From: Limimaricola sp027213785
Lineage (GTDB): Bacteria; Pseudomonadota; Alphaproteobacteria; Rhodobacterales; Rhodobacteraceae
Length of the DNA stretch: 64,000 bases
Direction of reading: 5' to 3'
Assembly: GCF_050847355.1 (NCBI RefSeq)
Contig: NZ_CP193755.1
Coordinates: 2,728,001-2,792,000 of the forward strand
Shown piece by piece: positions 24,753 to 34,692 of the stretch. How positions within the stretch are numbered: the first letter of the stretch is position 1; each line of letters starts with the position of its first letter. Position numbers and translations under genes: made by a program. The notes under the pieces were generated by a model. The model was not told the DNA's origin. It did not search any database and worked only from the letters and a program-made list of their open reading frames with translations.

Positions 24753-26294
24753 GTGAGCAGTCGTCTGTTGCGGACGGCCCGGACCGGGCTGTTTCTAGTC
24801 ACCACACTCATGGCGGGTATCACCATCGCCACCGGCGCAGTCGCTGCGCCCTACGCGGCGATGGTCGTGGACGCCAAGACCGGGGCCGTCATCCACGAGG
24901 AAAACGCGGATACACGTCTGCATCCCGCCTCCTTGACCAAGATGATGACCCTCTACATCGCATTCCAGGCGATCCAGCGGGGCGAGATCGGCCTCGATTC
25001 CGAGATCACCGTCCCGGCCCAGGCCGCGGCGCAGCCGCCCTCGAAGCTCGGCCTGCGCACCGGCCAGAAGATCAAGTTCCGCTACCTGTTGCGCGCCGCC
25101 GCGGTGAAGTCGGCCAACGACGCCGCCACCGCGATCGGCTTCGCCATCTCCGGCAGCGAAGAGGCCTTTGCCAAGCGCATGAACGCCACCGCCCAGGCGA
25201 TGGGCATGCGCAACACGACCTTCGTGAACCAGCACGGGCTGACCGCCAATGGCCACCTGTCGACGGCGCGCGACATGACCGTGCTCGGCCGGCACATGAT
25301 CTACGACTTTCCGCAATATTATAACCTGTTCTCGCGCCGCACCGCCGATGCCGGCATGAAGCAGGTCAACAACACCAACCGCCGCTTCCTCGACGCCTAC
25401 AAGGGCGCGGACGGCATCAAGACCGGCTTCACCAACGCCGCGGGCTACAATCTCGTGGCCTCGGCGCAGCGCGGCGACCGCCGGATCATCGCCACCGTCT
25501 TCGGCGGCACCTCGACCGCGAACCGCAACGCGCAGGTGATGAAGCTGCTCGACAAGGGCTTTGCGAGCCAGCCCGGTGCCCCCTCCACCCCGGCACCCAG
25601 CCTCGTCGCCGCCGCCCCGGCGCTCGGCGCCACCAGCGGCGCGCACACGATCCGGGTCAGCGGCGTGGTCAAGCGCAGCCTGCGCCCGCAGCAGCGTCCC
25701 GGCAGCGCCGCCGCCCCGGTGCAGGTCGCGACCGCAACCGGCATCGAGGATGCGCTCGCCGCCGCGCTTCTGGTCTCCTCGGCGCCCGCCGCGGCCGCTC
25801 AGCCCGAGGCCGAACCGGCGCGCGTCGCCGTCGCGGCGGCCCCTGCCCCCAGCCCGGCTCCGGCGGCCCCGGTCACCGATCTGAGCGACATGGCTCCCGA
25901 GACTGCCGAACTCTTTGCCGAGGCCGGCATTGCACCCGAGACCAGCCCCGAGCCGCGCCCGACCGAGATGATCATGACCGCCGCCGCGATCGCGCCGGTC
26001 GACGCGTCGCGGATGCAGGCGGTGCCCGAGGTGGTGACCCGCGTCTCGACCTCCGGCGGCCGCCTCTGGGGCATCAATGTCGGCCGCTACAACAGCCGCG
26101 GCACCGCCGAGCGGGTGCTGATCCAGACCGCGCTGAACGAACCCGGCGCACTTGATGGCGCGCTGCGCCGGGTGACCCAGCGGTCGGGCGGCTTCGACGC
26201 CAACTTCATGGGCCTCACCAACGAGGCCGCCGATCTGGCCTGCCGCCGCCTGCAGGCACGCGGCGCGATGTGTTTCATGATCGGGCCGTCCTGA
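24753..26294 (+). CDS. D-alanyl-D-alanine carboxypeptidase (S11) with C-terminal SPOR domain
   Basis: The 513-residue protein starts at GTG, 8 bases after AGGG. A signal peptide (GITIATGAVA-APYA) precedes the penicillin-binding D,D-peptidase domain with all three catalytic motifs: SLTK (SxxK), SAN (SxN) and KTG in GADGIKTGFTN. A Pro/Ala-rich linker (about residues 270-425) leads to a SPOR-like domain (WGINVGRYNSRGTAERVL to the CFMIGPS end), which binds denuded glycan at septa. The enzyme trims pentapeptides in peptidoglycan; the SPOR tail suggests targeting to the division site. The last coding bases are followed by a hairpin. Confidence 0.92.
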   Translation: MSSRLLRTARTGLFLVTTLMAGITIATGAVAAPYAAMVVDAKTGAVIHEENADTRLHPASLTKMMTLYIAFQAIQRGEIGLDSEITVPAQAAAQPPSKLGLRTGQKIKFRYLLRAAAVKSANDAATAIGFAISGSEEAFAKRMNATAQAMGMRNTTFVNQHGLTANGHLSTARDMTVLGRHMIYDFPQYYNLFSRRTADAGMKQVNNTNRRFLDAYKGADGIKTGFTNAAGYNLVASAQRGDRRIIATVFGGTSTANRNAQVMKLLDKGFASQPGAPSTPAPSLVAAAPALGATSGAHTIRVSGVVKRSLRPQQRPGSAAAPVQVATATGIEDALAAALLVSSAPAAAAQPEAEPARVAVAAAPAPSPAPAAPVTDLSDMAPETAELFAEAGIAPETSPEPRPTEMIMTAAAIAPVDASRMQAVPEVVTRVSTSGGRLWGINVGRYNSRGTAERVLIQTALNEPGALDGALRRVTQRSGGFDANFMGLTNEAADLACRRLQARGAMCFMIGPS

Positions 26295-26319
26295 GTCCCT
26301 CCCCTCAGGCGTCCCTGAT

Positions 26320-26351
26320 CGGCGCCGCGTTCCTCACGGGACGCGGCGCCG
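26320..26351 (+). terminator. Hairpin terminator after the D,D-carboxypeptidase gene
   Basis: A perfect 11-bp stem (CGGCGCCGCGT with ACGCGGCGCCG) encloses a 10-base loop, beginning 25 bases after the stop codon. A short TCTT follows, so this is a reasonable but not ideal intrinsic terminator. Confidence 0.6.
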
Positions 26352-26709
26352 TCTTGCATTCAAGGGCTGGGCAACGTGGGCAGTAGGGCGGGATCGGGTG
26401 CTCCTCGCGCCTACTCGCTGCCGCTCTCGTTCCGGTACCGAGCCCCAGGCGTCTCGTCTGTTGCTATCGAGGCGTGCTAATTCTCGGGATCGGCTTCATG
26501 CGTCGCGTTCGTTCAGGAGGCGAGCACCACTTTTCAGTCGCCCCACCTCCCCATGGGCCGTACCAATGAAGCTACGCCGCCGGTATGTGCCCGGCTTTAC
26601 CGGTAGCCCAAGCCGAAGCGCCGGAGGGCGCTGAGCTGCCAAGGTTGCCACAGCTGGCCTTGGGCACTCGGTTTCCGGTGATTGCGCCTCCCGGCCGGGC
26701 CGGAGCCGC
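26352..26709. other. Gene-free region, no recognised gene
   Basis: About 360 bases separate the carboxypeptidase terminator from the end of yejF. No convincing reading frame is present: the longest frame on the plus strand (26398-26634) is Arg/Ser-rich, has no ribosome-binding site and no family look. Base composition is less GC-skewed by codon position than the neighbouring genes. The stretch contains a REP-like palindrome (26617-26632) and a weak hairpin near 26688-26705 that could end yejF transcription. It may be a gene remnant. Confidence 0.5.
26617..26632. repeat. REP-like palindromic repeat, copy 1
   Basis: The 16-base palindrome AGCGCCGGAGGGCGCT can fold as a 6-bp stem with a 4-base loop. 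It recurs exactly at 52035-52050, again between genes. In both copies the preceding base is A and AGC follows one base after the palindrome. Confidence 0.45.
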
Positions 26710-28289
<1,580 letters not shown>

Positions 28290-28293
<4 letters not shown>

Positions 28294-29414
28294 GCGAAGG
28301 TTTTCCTCGGGTCGAAGGCATCGCGCACGCCCTCGAAGATGAACACCAAGAGCGACAGCATGATCGCGAAGGTGAAGAAGGCGGTGAAGCCGAGCCACGG
28401 CGCCTGCAGGTTCTGCTTGGCCTGAAGCGTCAGCTCACCGAGCGAGGGCGCCGAGGACGGCAGGCCGAAGCCGAGGAAATCGAGCGCGGCCAGCGTGCCG
28501 ATGGCGCCGGTGACGAGGAAGGGCAGCATCGTGACCGTGGCCACCATGGCGTTGGGCAGCATGTGGCGGAACATGATCTTGCTGTCCGAGACGCCCAGCG
28601 CCCGGGCGGCGCGGATGTATTCGAAATTGCGGGCGCGCAGGAACTCGGCCCGGACCACACCGACCAGCGCGGGCCAGCCAAACAGCACGGTGAGGAATAC
28701 CAGGAGCCAGAAACTTCGTCCCAGTATCGCGAAGACGATGATGATCACGTAGAGCGAGGGCGTACCGGTCCAGATCTCGATGATCCGCTGGAAGATCAGG
28801 TCGGTCCAGCCGCCGAAATAGCCCTGCACCGCGCCGGCGACGATGCCGATCAGCGACGAGGCCAGCGTCACGATGATCGCGAAGACCACCGAAAGCCGGA
28901 AGCCGTAGATCACCCGGGCCACCACGTCGCGCTTGGTGTCGTCGGTACCGAGCCAGTTGGTCTCGCTGGGCGGCGCGGGGGCGACGCCCGGCACGTCGAC
29001 GATGGTGTCGTAGGAATAGGGAATCGGCGGCCAGACCATCCAGCCCTCCGCATAATCGGCCGGGTCGCTCTCCTCGAGCGGCAGCGCCTCGCCCGCCTCC
29101 GCCGCGGCCATGATCGCCGTCGGCTCGTAGAAGCAGTCGGTCAGCCCGCCGGTGACGATGAGGCATTGCACCTCGGGGTCCGAATAGGCCGCCTCGGTCG
29201 GGAAATCGCCACCGAAATCCTGCTCGGAATAAAAGCTCAGGATCGGGCTCCTGAGTTCGCCGCGATAGCTTACGAGGAGCGGCTTGTCGTTGGCCAGAAG
29301 CTCGGCGAAGAGGCTCAGCCCGAACAGCACCGAGAAGATGATCAGCGACCACAGCGCCCGGCGATTGCGCTTGAAATTGCGCCAGCGGCGCGCGTTGAGC
29401 GGCGACAGCGCCAT
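28290..29414 (-). CDS. yejE: Oligopeptide ABC transporter permease
   Basis: The 374-residue DppC-type permease has one N-terminal membrane segment (LWSLIIFSVLFGLSLFAELL). A long periplasmic insert of about 130 residues precedes the transport core, as is usual for YejE. The core carries the EAA-type loop RNFEYIRAARALGVSDSKIM, which docks with the ATPase. It pairs with YejB to form the channel. Its ATG directly follows the yejB stop and its own stop overlaps yejF. Confidence 0.93.
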
Positions 29415-30491
29415 TCAGCCTCTCCGTTCGAAGTCGATGCGCGGATCGATCAGCACATATGTGAGGTCGGTGATGATGCCGACGATCAGCCCCAAAAGCG
29501 AAAACGCAAACAGCGTGCCGAACACCACCGGGTAGTCGCGCGCCACAGCCGCCTCGAAGCCCAGGCGTCCGAGCCCGTCGAGCGAAAACAGCGTCTCGAT
29601 GATCAGCGAGCCGCCGAAGAACACGCCGATGAACAGCGCCGGGAAGCCCGAGATCACGATCAGCATGGCGTTGCGGAACACGTGGCCGTAGAGAACCTTG
29701 CGCTCGCTGAGGCCCTTGGCCCGCGCCGTCATCACGTACTGCTTCTTGATCTCGTCGAGGAAGGAATTCTTGGTCAGCAGCGTCAGCGTCGCGAAGGCCG
29801 AGATGGTCGAGGCGAGCACCGGCAGCGCGATGTGCCAGAAATAGTCGAGCACCTTGCCGATCAGCGACAGGCTCTCCCAGTTGTCCGAGGTCAGCCCCCT
29901 GAGCGGGAAGATCCGCCAGTAGGAGCCGCCGGCGAAGAGCACGATCAGCAGGATCGCGAACAGAAAACCCGGGATCGCGTAGCCGACGATGATCGCGCCG
30001 GAGGTCCAGGTGTCGAAGGAGGAGCCGTCGCGCACCGCCTTGCGGATACCCAGCGGGATCGAGATCACATAGGCCAGCAGCGTCGACCACAGGCCCAGAG
30101 TGATCGAGACCGGCATCTTCTCCAGCACTAGGTCGATCACCGAGATCGAGCGGAAATAGCTCTCCCCGAAATCGAAGCGCATGTAGTTCCACATCATGGT
30201 GAGGAAGCGCTCGAGCGGCGGCTTGTCGAATCCGAACTCGCGTTCCAGCTCGGCGATGAATTCGGGCGGCAGGCCGCGGGCGCCGATATAGTCGCTGTCG
30301 CCACCGCCCTGGCTCACCTCGGCGCCGCCGCCGGCGATGCTCTCGAACACGTCGCCGCCGCCCTCCATCTGGGCGATGATCTGCTCGATCGGCCCGCCGG
30401 GCACGAACTGCACCAGGGTGAAGTTGATGATCATGATTCCGAGCAGGGTCGGGATCACGAGCAGCAATCGTCTGAGGATATAGGCGCCCAT
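29415..30491 (-). CDS. yejB: Oligopeptide ABC transporter permease
   Basis: The 358-residue DppB-type permease begins MGAYILRRLLLVIPTLLGIM, the standard first membrane helix of this family. It contains the QFVPGGPIEQIIAQM motif and a Gly/Asp-rich periplasmic segment (GGGAEVSQGGGDSDYIGARG), then multiple membrane helices and the coupling loop VMTARAKGLSERKVLYGHVF. It forms the transmembrane path with YejE. It is 18 bases downstream of yejA. Confidence 0.93.
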   Translation of the reverse strand: MGAYILRRLLLVIPTLLGIMIINFTLVQFVPGGPIEQIIAQMEGGGDVFESIAGGGAEVSQGGGDSDYIGARGLPPEFIAELEREFGFDKPPLERFLTMMWNYMRFDFGESYFRSISVIDLVLEKMPVSITLGLWSTLLAYVISIPLGIRKAVRDGSSFDTWTSGAIIVGYAIPGFLFAILLIVLFAGGSYWRIFPLRGLTSDNWESLSLIGKVLDYFWHIALPVLASTISAFATLTLLTKNSFLDEIKKQYVMTARAKGLSERKVLYGHVFRNAMLIVISGFPALFIGVFFGGSLIIETLFSLDGLGRLGFEAAVARDYPVVFGTLFAFSLLGLIVGIITDLTYVLIDPRIDFERRG

Positions 30492-30509
30492 GCGGTCGGA
30501 GGATCTCCC

Positions 30510-32489
30510 TTAACGCAGCGCGCCCGCGGCGCGCAGTTCTTCTGCGGCCTCGGCGTCGTACCACCAGAAGTCCAGCTCGCCCAGCGCGAAGGGCGGCATC
30601 GGCTCGGGATGCCGGTACTGGTCGAAATAGGCGATGGTGTGCACGTCCTTGTACCATTGCGGCACCCAGAACATCTCGGCGCGCAGCACCCGGTCGAGCG
30701 CATGGGTCGCGGTGGTCAGCTCCTCGAGCGATTGCGCCGCGATCACCTCGGCCACCAGCCGGTCCACCGCCGGACTGCGCAGCCGCATCAGGTTGCGCGA
30801 GCTGTCCTCGGCGGTCTTCGAGGCGTACCACTGCTCCAGCCCGACGCCGGGCTCGAAGCCCATCGAGAAGGTGTGGTTGACGAGATCGAAATCACCCGAG
30901 CGGGTGCGCTCGACATATTGCGAGGTGTCGACCCGCTCCAGCACGCCGCGCACGCCGAGCCGCGCGAGATTCTCGATGATCGGGTTCACCACGCGGTCGA
31001 ATTGCGGGCTGTATTGCAGGAACACCAACTCCAGCACTTCGCCGTCCTTCTGGCGCAGGCCGTTATCGCCGATGGTCCAGCCCGCCTCCTCGAGGAGCTG
31101 CCCCGCGCGGCGATAGGTGCGGCGGTCGGGGGTGTTGGCGGCGGCGTCGAGCACCGGGGCGCGGCGCGCCTCCTCGGTGAGGATGGTCTCGGGCAGGAGC
31201 CCCTCCTCGACCAGCGGCTCCAGAAGCGCGCGCTCGGCCTCCGACGGCGTGCCCGTGGCTTCGAGTTCGGAGTTCTCCCAGAACGATTCGACCCGCTCAT
31301 AGAGGCCGTAGAACAGGGATTCGTTCGACCATTCGAAATTGAACATCATCCCGATCGCCTCGCGCACCCGCGGGTCCTGCCATTTCGGGTCGTCGAGGTT
31401 GAAGATGAAGGCCTGCGCGCCGGCGATGGTGCCGTCGGGGATCTCCTCCGTCACGACCCAGCCCTTCTGGATCGCCGGAAAGTCATAGCCCGTGGCCCAG
31501 TCCTTGGACGAGTTCTCGACCCGGAAGGTGTATTCGCCCGACTTGAATCCCTCGAAGGCCGCCGCGCTGTCGGCGAAATACTCGATCCGGATCGTGTCGA
31601 AGTTGTTGCGGCCGATATTGAGCGGGTGATCGGCGCCCCAGAAGTTCTCGTTCCGGCCGTAGATGATGCGCCGGTTGATGTCGAAGTCCTTGAGCTCGTA
31701 GGGGCCGGTACCGAGGAACGGCTCGCGCTGGCTTTCGTCGATCCGTGCGCCGGTCTCTTCGAACCAGGCCTTGGAGAAGGCGAGCGTGGAGCCGGCGAAT
31801 CCGATGACGTCGCGGCGCGGCGCCTCGTCGGTGAAGGTGAACTTGATGCGGTAGGGATCGAGCACCTCGACGCTCTCGAGGAAGTTCTGCACCACCGCGC
31901 GATACTCGGCGATGCCCTGTTCGAGGAACAGCTGGTTGGTGAACTTCAGATCCTCGGCGGTCATCGGCGTGCCGTCGGCAAAGGTCACGTCGTCGCGCAG
32001 GTTGAAGATCACCCAGTCGCGGCTCGCGGGGTATTCCAGCGTCGTGCAGAGATAGCAGTAGAGCCCGTAGGCATCATCGGCCACCGAGGTCATGATCCGC
32101 TCATGCGGCAGGGTGTTCAGCGCCGCGGCCACGCCCTGCCGCGAATACTGGTTGAAGCTGTCGAAGCTGCCCTGCGCCCACTGGCTGATCTCGCCGCCCT
32201 TCGGCGCGTCGGGGTTGACGTAGTCGAGATGCGCGATGTCGGGGCCGTATTTCAGCTCTCCGAAATTGGTGTAGCCATGGCTCTCGATGACGGTCTCGTC
32301 GCCGGCCGCCGCGACCGTGTCGGGCGACGTGGCCTGCGCCCCCTGCTGCGCCCCCTCCTGTGCCAAGGCCGGCGCGGCCGCGAGCATGGCGGCGAGCACG
32401 AGCGCCGAGCCGGCAATCCACGAGGGCGTCTCGCTCAGCGGGCGAAGAGCGGCGCGGCTGGCGCGGGCGGGATGACGGGTCGCTTGCAT
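30510..32489 (-). CDS. yejA: Oligopeptide ABC transporter, periplasmic substrate-binding protein
   Basis: The 659-residue solute-binding protein (SBP family 5) has a long N-terminal signal region with cleavage after ALA in AAAPALAQEG. The mature domain starts HGYTNFGELKYGPDIAHLDY and includes DDVTFADGTPMTAEDLKFT and SMGFEPGVGLEQWYASK, typical of YejA and the family 5 peptide-binding fold. It delivers peptides to YejBE. The ATG has GAGGAG upstream at good spacing. It is the first gene of the yejABEF operon, which follows the order found in other Rhodobacteraceae. Confidence 0.93.
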   Translation of the reverse strand: MQATRHPARASRAALRPLSETPSWIAGSALVLAAMLAAAPALAQEGAQQGAQATSPDTVAAAGDETVIESHGYTNFGELKYGPDIAHLDYVNPDAPKGGEISQWAQGSFDSFNQYSRQGVAAALNTLPHERIMTSVADDAYGLYCYLCTTLEYPASRDWVIFNLRDDVTFADGTPMTAEDLKFTNQLFLEQGIAEYRAVVQNFLESVEVLDPYRIKFTFTDEAPRRDVIGFAGSTLAFSKAWFEETGARIDESQREPFLGTGPYELKDFDINRRIIYGRNENFWGADHPLNIGRNNFDTIRIEYFADSAAAFEGFKSGEYTFRVENSSKDWATGYDFPAIQKGWVVTEEIPDGTIAGAQAFIFNLDDPKWQDPRVREAIGMMFNFEWSNESLFYGLYERVESFWENSELEATGTPSEAERALLEPLVEEGLLPETILTEEARRAPVLDAAANTPDRRTYRRAGQLLEEAGWTIGDNGLRQKDGEVLELVFLQYSPQFDRVVNPIIENLARLGVRGVLERVDTSQYVERTRSGDFDLVNHTFSMGFEPGVGLEQWYASKTAEDSSRNLMRLRSPAVDRLVAEVIAAQSLEELTTATHALDRVLRAEMFWVPQWYKDVHTIAYFDQYRHPEPMPPFALGELDFWWYDAEAAEELRAAGALR

Positions 32490-32614
32490 CTTGCACTCCT
32501 CGCGAGGGGATGGCCTGCGGGCGAGGCTAGCGGCGCAAGCGCCTGACGTTCAAGGCGAGAATGCGTGAGCGGCACGTGTCCGCCACGTCGCGCGGCGAAT
32601 TCGGCCATGCGAAA

Positions 32615-32640
32615 AGGGCCGCCCCTCCCGGGACGGCCCT
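32615..32640 (-). terminator. Rho-independent terminator of the cytochrome c552 gene
   Basis: Read on the minus strand, AGGGCCGTCCC pairs with GGGGCGGCCCT (one mismatched pair), and the hairpin is followed by TTTTC. It lies 23 bases after the cytochrome gene stop codon. Confidence 0.75.
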
Positions 32641-32663
32641 GCAATCCTCGGCTGCGCGCGGGA

Positions 32664-33188
32664 TCAGCTGCCGATCGTCGCCAGATAGGCGATCAGATTG
32701 GCGCGGTCCTCGGCGTCCTTGAGGCCGTTATAGGTCATCTTGGTGCCCGGCGCGTAGTCGCGCGGGTTGGCGAGGAAGCCGTCGAGGTTCTCGGGCGACC
32801 AGACATCGGCCACCGCCTTGAGCGCGCCCGAGTAGTCATAGCCCGGATAGGCGCCGACCTCGCGGCCGACCACGGCGTGCAGCGACGGGCCGGTGCCGTT
32901 CACGCCGTCCTCCAGCGCGTGGCAGGAGCGGCAGTTGCGCCAGACGCCTTCGCCGGCGGCGGCATCGGCCGAGGCGTAGATCTCTTCGAAGGGCACGGCC
33001 TCTTCTTCGGCGGCGCCGCCATCCCCGCTCTCCTCGACCGGGATCGAATAGGCCTGCTCGACCTCGCCATGACCACCGCCATGGCCGCCACCATAGATGA
33101 TGTCGGCGGCCCAGCCACCAAGGAGGAAGACCAGCAGCGTGCCGCAGAGGCCGCCAACGACCTTGGTCAGGGTCATCGTGTCGAACAT
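32664..33188 (-). CDS. cycM: Membrane-anchored cytochrome c552
   Basis: The 174-residue protein begins MFDTMTLTKVVGGL, closely resembling the start of Paracoccus cytochrome c552 (CycM). It has one N-terminal membrane anchor (GLCGTLLVFLLGGWAADII), an acidic/Gly-rich linker, and a class I cytochrome c domain with CRSCH haem attachment, GPSLHAVVGR and the axial Met in GTKMTYNGL. It ends DRANLIAYLATIGS. In Paracoccus the homologue carries electrons from the bc1 complex to aa3 oxidase. The start at 33188 fits homology and a GGAA signal; another ATG lies four codons upstream. Confidence 0.92.
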   Translation of the reverse strand: MFDTMTLTKVVGGLCGTLLVFLLGGWAADIIYGGGHGGGHGEVEQAYSIPVEESGDGGAAEEEAVPFEEIYASADAAAGEGVWRNCRSCHALEDGVNGTGPSLHAVVGREVGAYPGYDYSGALKAVADVWSPENLDGFLANPRDYAPGTKMTYNGLKDAEDRANLIAYLATIGS

Positions 33189-33220
33189 GTCGCGTTCCAT
33201 TCCGTTCGGCGTTTCGCGGG

Positions 33221-33250
33221 TATGTATCCGCTTCCCGCGCGCGGTTGCAA
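33221..33250 (-). promoter_or_regulatory. Probable promoter of the cytochrome c552 gene
   Basis: On the minus strand TTGCAA (33245-33250) and TACATA (33221-33226) are separated by 18 bases, about 33 bases upstream of the chosen start codon. Both boxes are reasonable for a sigma-70 promoter in a high-GC genome. Confidence 0.5.
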
Positions 33251-33308
33251 GGTGTAGTCCCGCGACGAATTGCCCTTATGGGGACGCCTGTTGAGGGGAG
33301 GATCCACC

Positions 33309-34160
33309 ATGGCCGGTCGCATCGCATTCCAGGGAGAGCTCGGGGCCTACGGGCATCAGGCCTGCGCCGAGGCGCGGCCGAACATGGAGCCCCTGCCCTG
33401 TACGACCTTCGAGGACGCGATCGAGGCGGTGCGCAAGGGCACCGCCGATCTGGGCATGATCGCGGTCGAGAACTCGACCTATGGCCGGGTCGCCGACGTG
33501 CACCACCTGCTGCCCGAAAGCGGGCTGCACATCGTCGACGAGGCCTTCGTGCGGGTGCATATCAACCTGCTCGGCGTGAAGGGCGCGCGGCTGGCCCAGG
33601 TCGAGACCGCGACCAGCCACACCGTGCTTCTGGGCCAGTGCCGGGGCTTCCTGCGCGAGCATTCGATCACGCCGCATACCGGTGCCGACACCGCCGGGTC
33701 CGCCCGCGCCATCGCCGAGTTGAACGACCCGCGCCACGCCGCGCTGGCCTCGGAGATCGCGGCCGAGATCTACGGTCTCGACGTGCTGGCGCGCCACATC
33801 GAGGATCACGAGCGCAACACCACCCGCTTTCTCGTGATGGCGCGCGAGCCCGACCTGAAGCGGCGCGGCAAGGCGGGGATGATGACCAGCTTCGTGTTCC
33901 GGGTGCGCAACATCCCGGCCGCGCTCTACAAGGCGATGGGCGGCTTCGCGACCAACGGCGTCAACATGACCAAGCTCGAGAGCTACATGGTCGGCGGCCA
34001 GTTCACCGCGACCCAGTTCTATGCCGAGATCGAGGGCCACCCCGACGACCGCAACGTCCAGCTCGCCTTCGACGAGCTGGATTACTTCACCGACAGCATC
34101 AAGCTGATGGGCGTGTTCCCGGCGGCGCCACGCCGGCACGAACCGGCGCCGCGCGGCTGA
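33309..34160 (+). CDS. pheA: Prephenate dehydratase
   Basis: The 283-residue enzyme has the N-terminal dehydratase domain with IAFQGELGAYGHQA, DLGMIAVENSTYGRV and the catalytic Thr region ERNTTRFLVMAR. An ACT domain (from about residue 195, SFVFRVRNIPAALYKAM) contains the phenylalanine-sensing ESYMVGGQFTATQFYAEI segment. There is no chorismate mutase domain, so it is the monofunctional type. It converts prephenate to phenylpyruvate with feedback control by phenylalanine. GGAGG lies 7 bases before the ATG. It is divergent from cycM. Confidence 0.95.
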   Translation: MAGRIAFQGELGAYGHQACAEARPNMEPLPCTTFEDAIEAVRKGTADLGMIAVENSTYGRVADVHHLLPESGLHIVDEAFVRVHINLLGVKGARLAQVETATSHTVLLGQCRGFLREHSITPHTGADTAGSARAIAELNDPRHAALASEIAAEIYGLDVLARHIEDHERNTTRFLVMAREPDLKRRGKAGMMTSFVFRVRNIPAALYKAMGGFATNGVNMTKLESYMVGGQFTATQFYAEIEGHPDDRNVQLAFDELDYFTDSIKLMGVFPAAPRRHEPAPRG

Positions 34161-34164
34161 GCCT

Positions 34165-34632
34165 TCAGCCGGCGCGCCGGGCCCAGCGCGCCTCGATCTC
34201 GCGCGCATAGCCCTCGAGCCGCCCCGCGAGGCGGGTCTCGAGCGATCCGCGCGCCAGCTTCAGCGATTGCAGCACCAGCCGCCCGGGCATCGAGCGCGGC
34301 GCCAGCGTCACCGACAGGCCGAGCCGGCTGTGGCCGAGCTCTTCCTCCGGCAGGGTCTCGACCCGCACCAGGATCTCGACACCCGAGCTTTCGCCGCGCA
34401 CCGTGTAATCCTCGGGCGCGGCATAGCCCACGATCTCGGCCGCGATCTCGCGCTCGCGCCCCATCACCGGCACCGATGCGCTCCAGCCGCGGCCCAGCGC
34501 CTCGGGGCCACCCCGGCTCTCGACCTCGATGCCGCGCCGGAGCGCCTGCCGTTCGAAGGCGGTGAAGTCGCTGGCCTGCGCGAAGACGAAATCGCGTGGG
34601 GCCGCGACCCGCTGTTGCGACGAGAGTTCCAT
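34165..34632 (-). CDS. SRPBCC/START-like family protein
   Basis: The 155-residue protein fits the helix-grip pattern of the SRPBCC superfamily: an N-terminal strand with the conserved APRDFVFAQASDFTAFE, beta strands (WSASVPVMGREREIAAEIVG, GVEILVRVETLP) and a long C-terminal helix (LETRLAGRLEGYAREIEARW). These proteins bind lipids or other hydrophobic ligands, but no ligand can be inferred. It converges with pheA, 4 bases from that stop codon. Confidence 0.7.
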   Translation of the reverse strand: MELSSQQRVAAPRDFVFAQASDFTAFERQALRRGIEVESRGGPEALGRGWSASVPVMGREREIAAEIVGYAAPEDYTVRGESSGVEILVRVETLPEEELGHSRLGLSVTLAPRSMPGRLVLQSLKLARGSLETRLAGRLEGYAREIEARWARRAG

Positions 34633-34692
34633 GCCTGTGCCTCGCTTGGTCTCACGGGACGCCAGATCGCCCCTGTTGGCCCATTTCTCGCG

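Noticed and set aside
26398..26634. A 78-codon frame in the gene-free region after the carboxypeptidase
   Set aside because: It has no ribosome-binding site, an Arg/Ser-rich translation and no codon-position bias.
28563..30131. A 522-codon open frame antisense to yejE and yejB
   Set aside because: Translation is His/Arg/Asp-rich low complexity, a typical antisense product of high-GC membrane-protein codons; the real genes are on the other strand.
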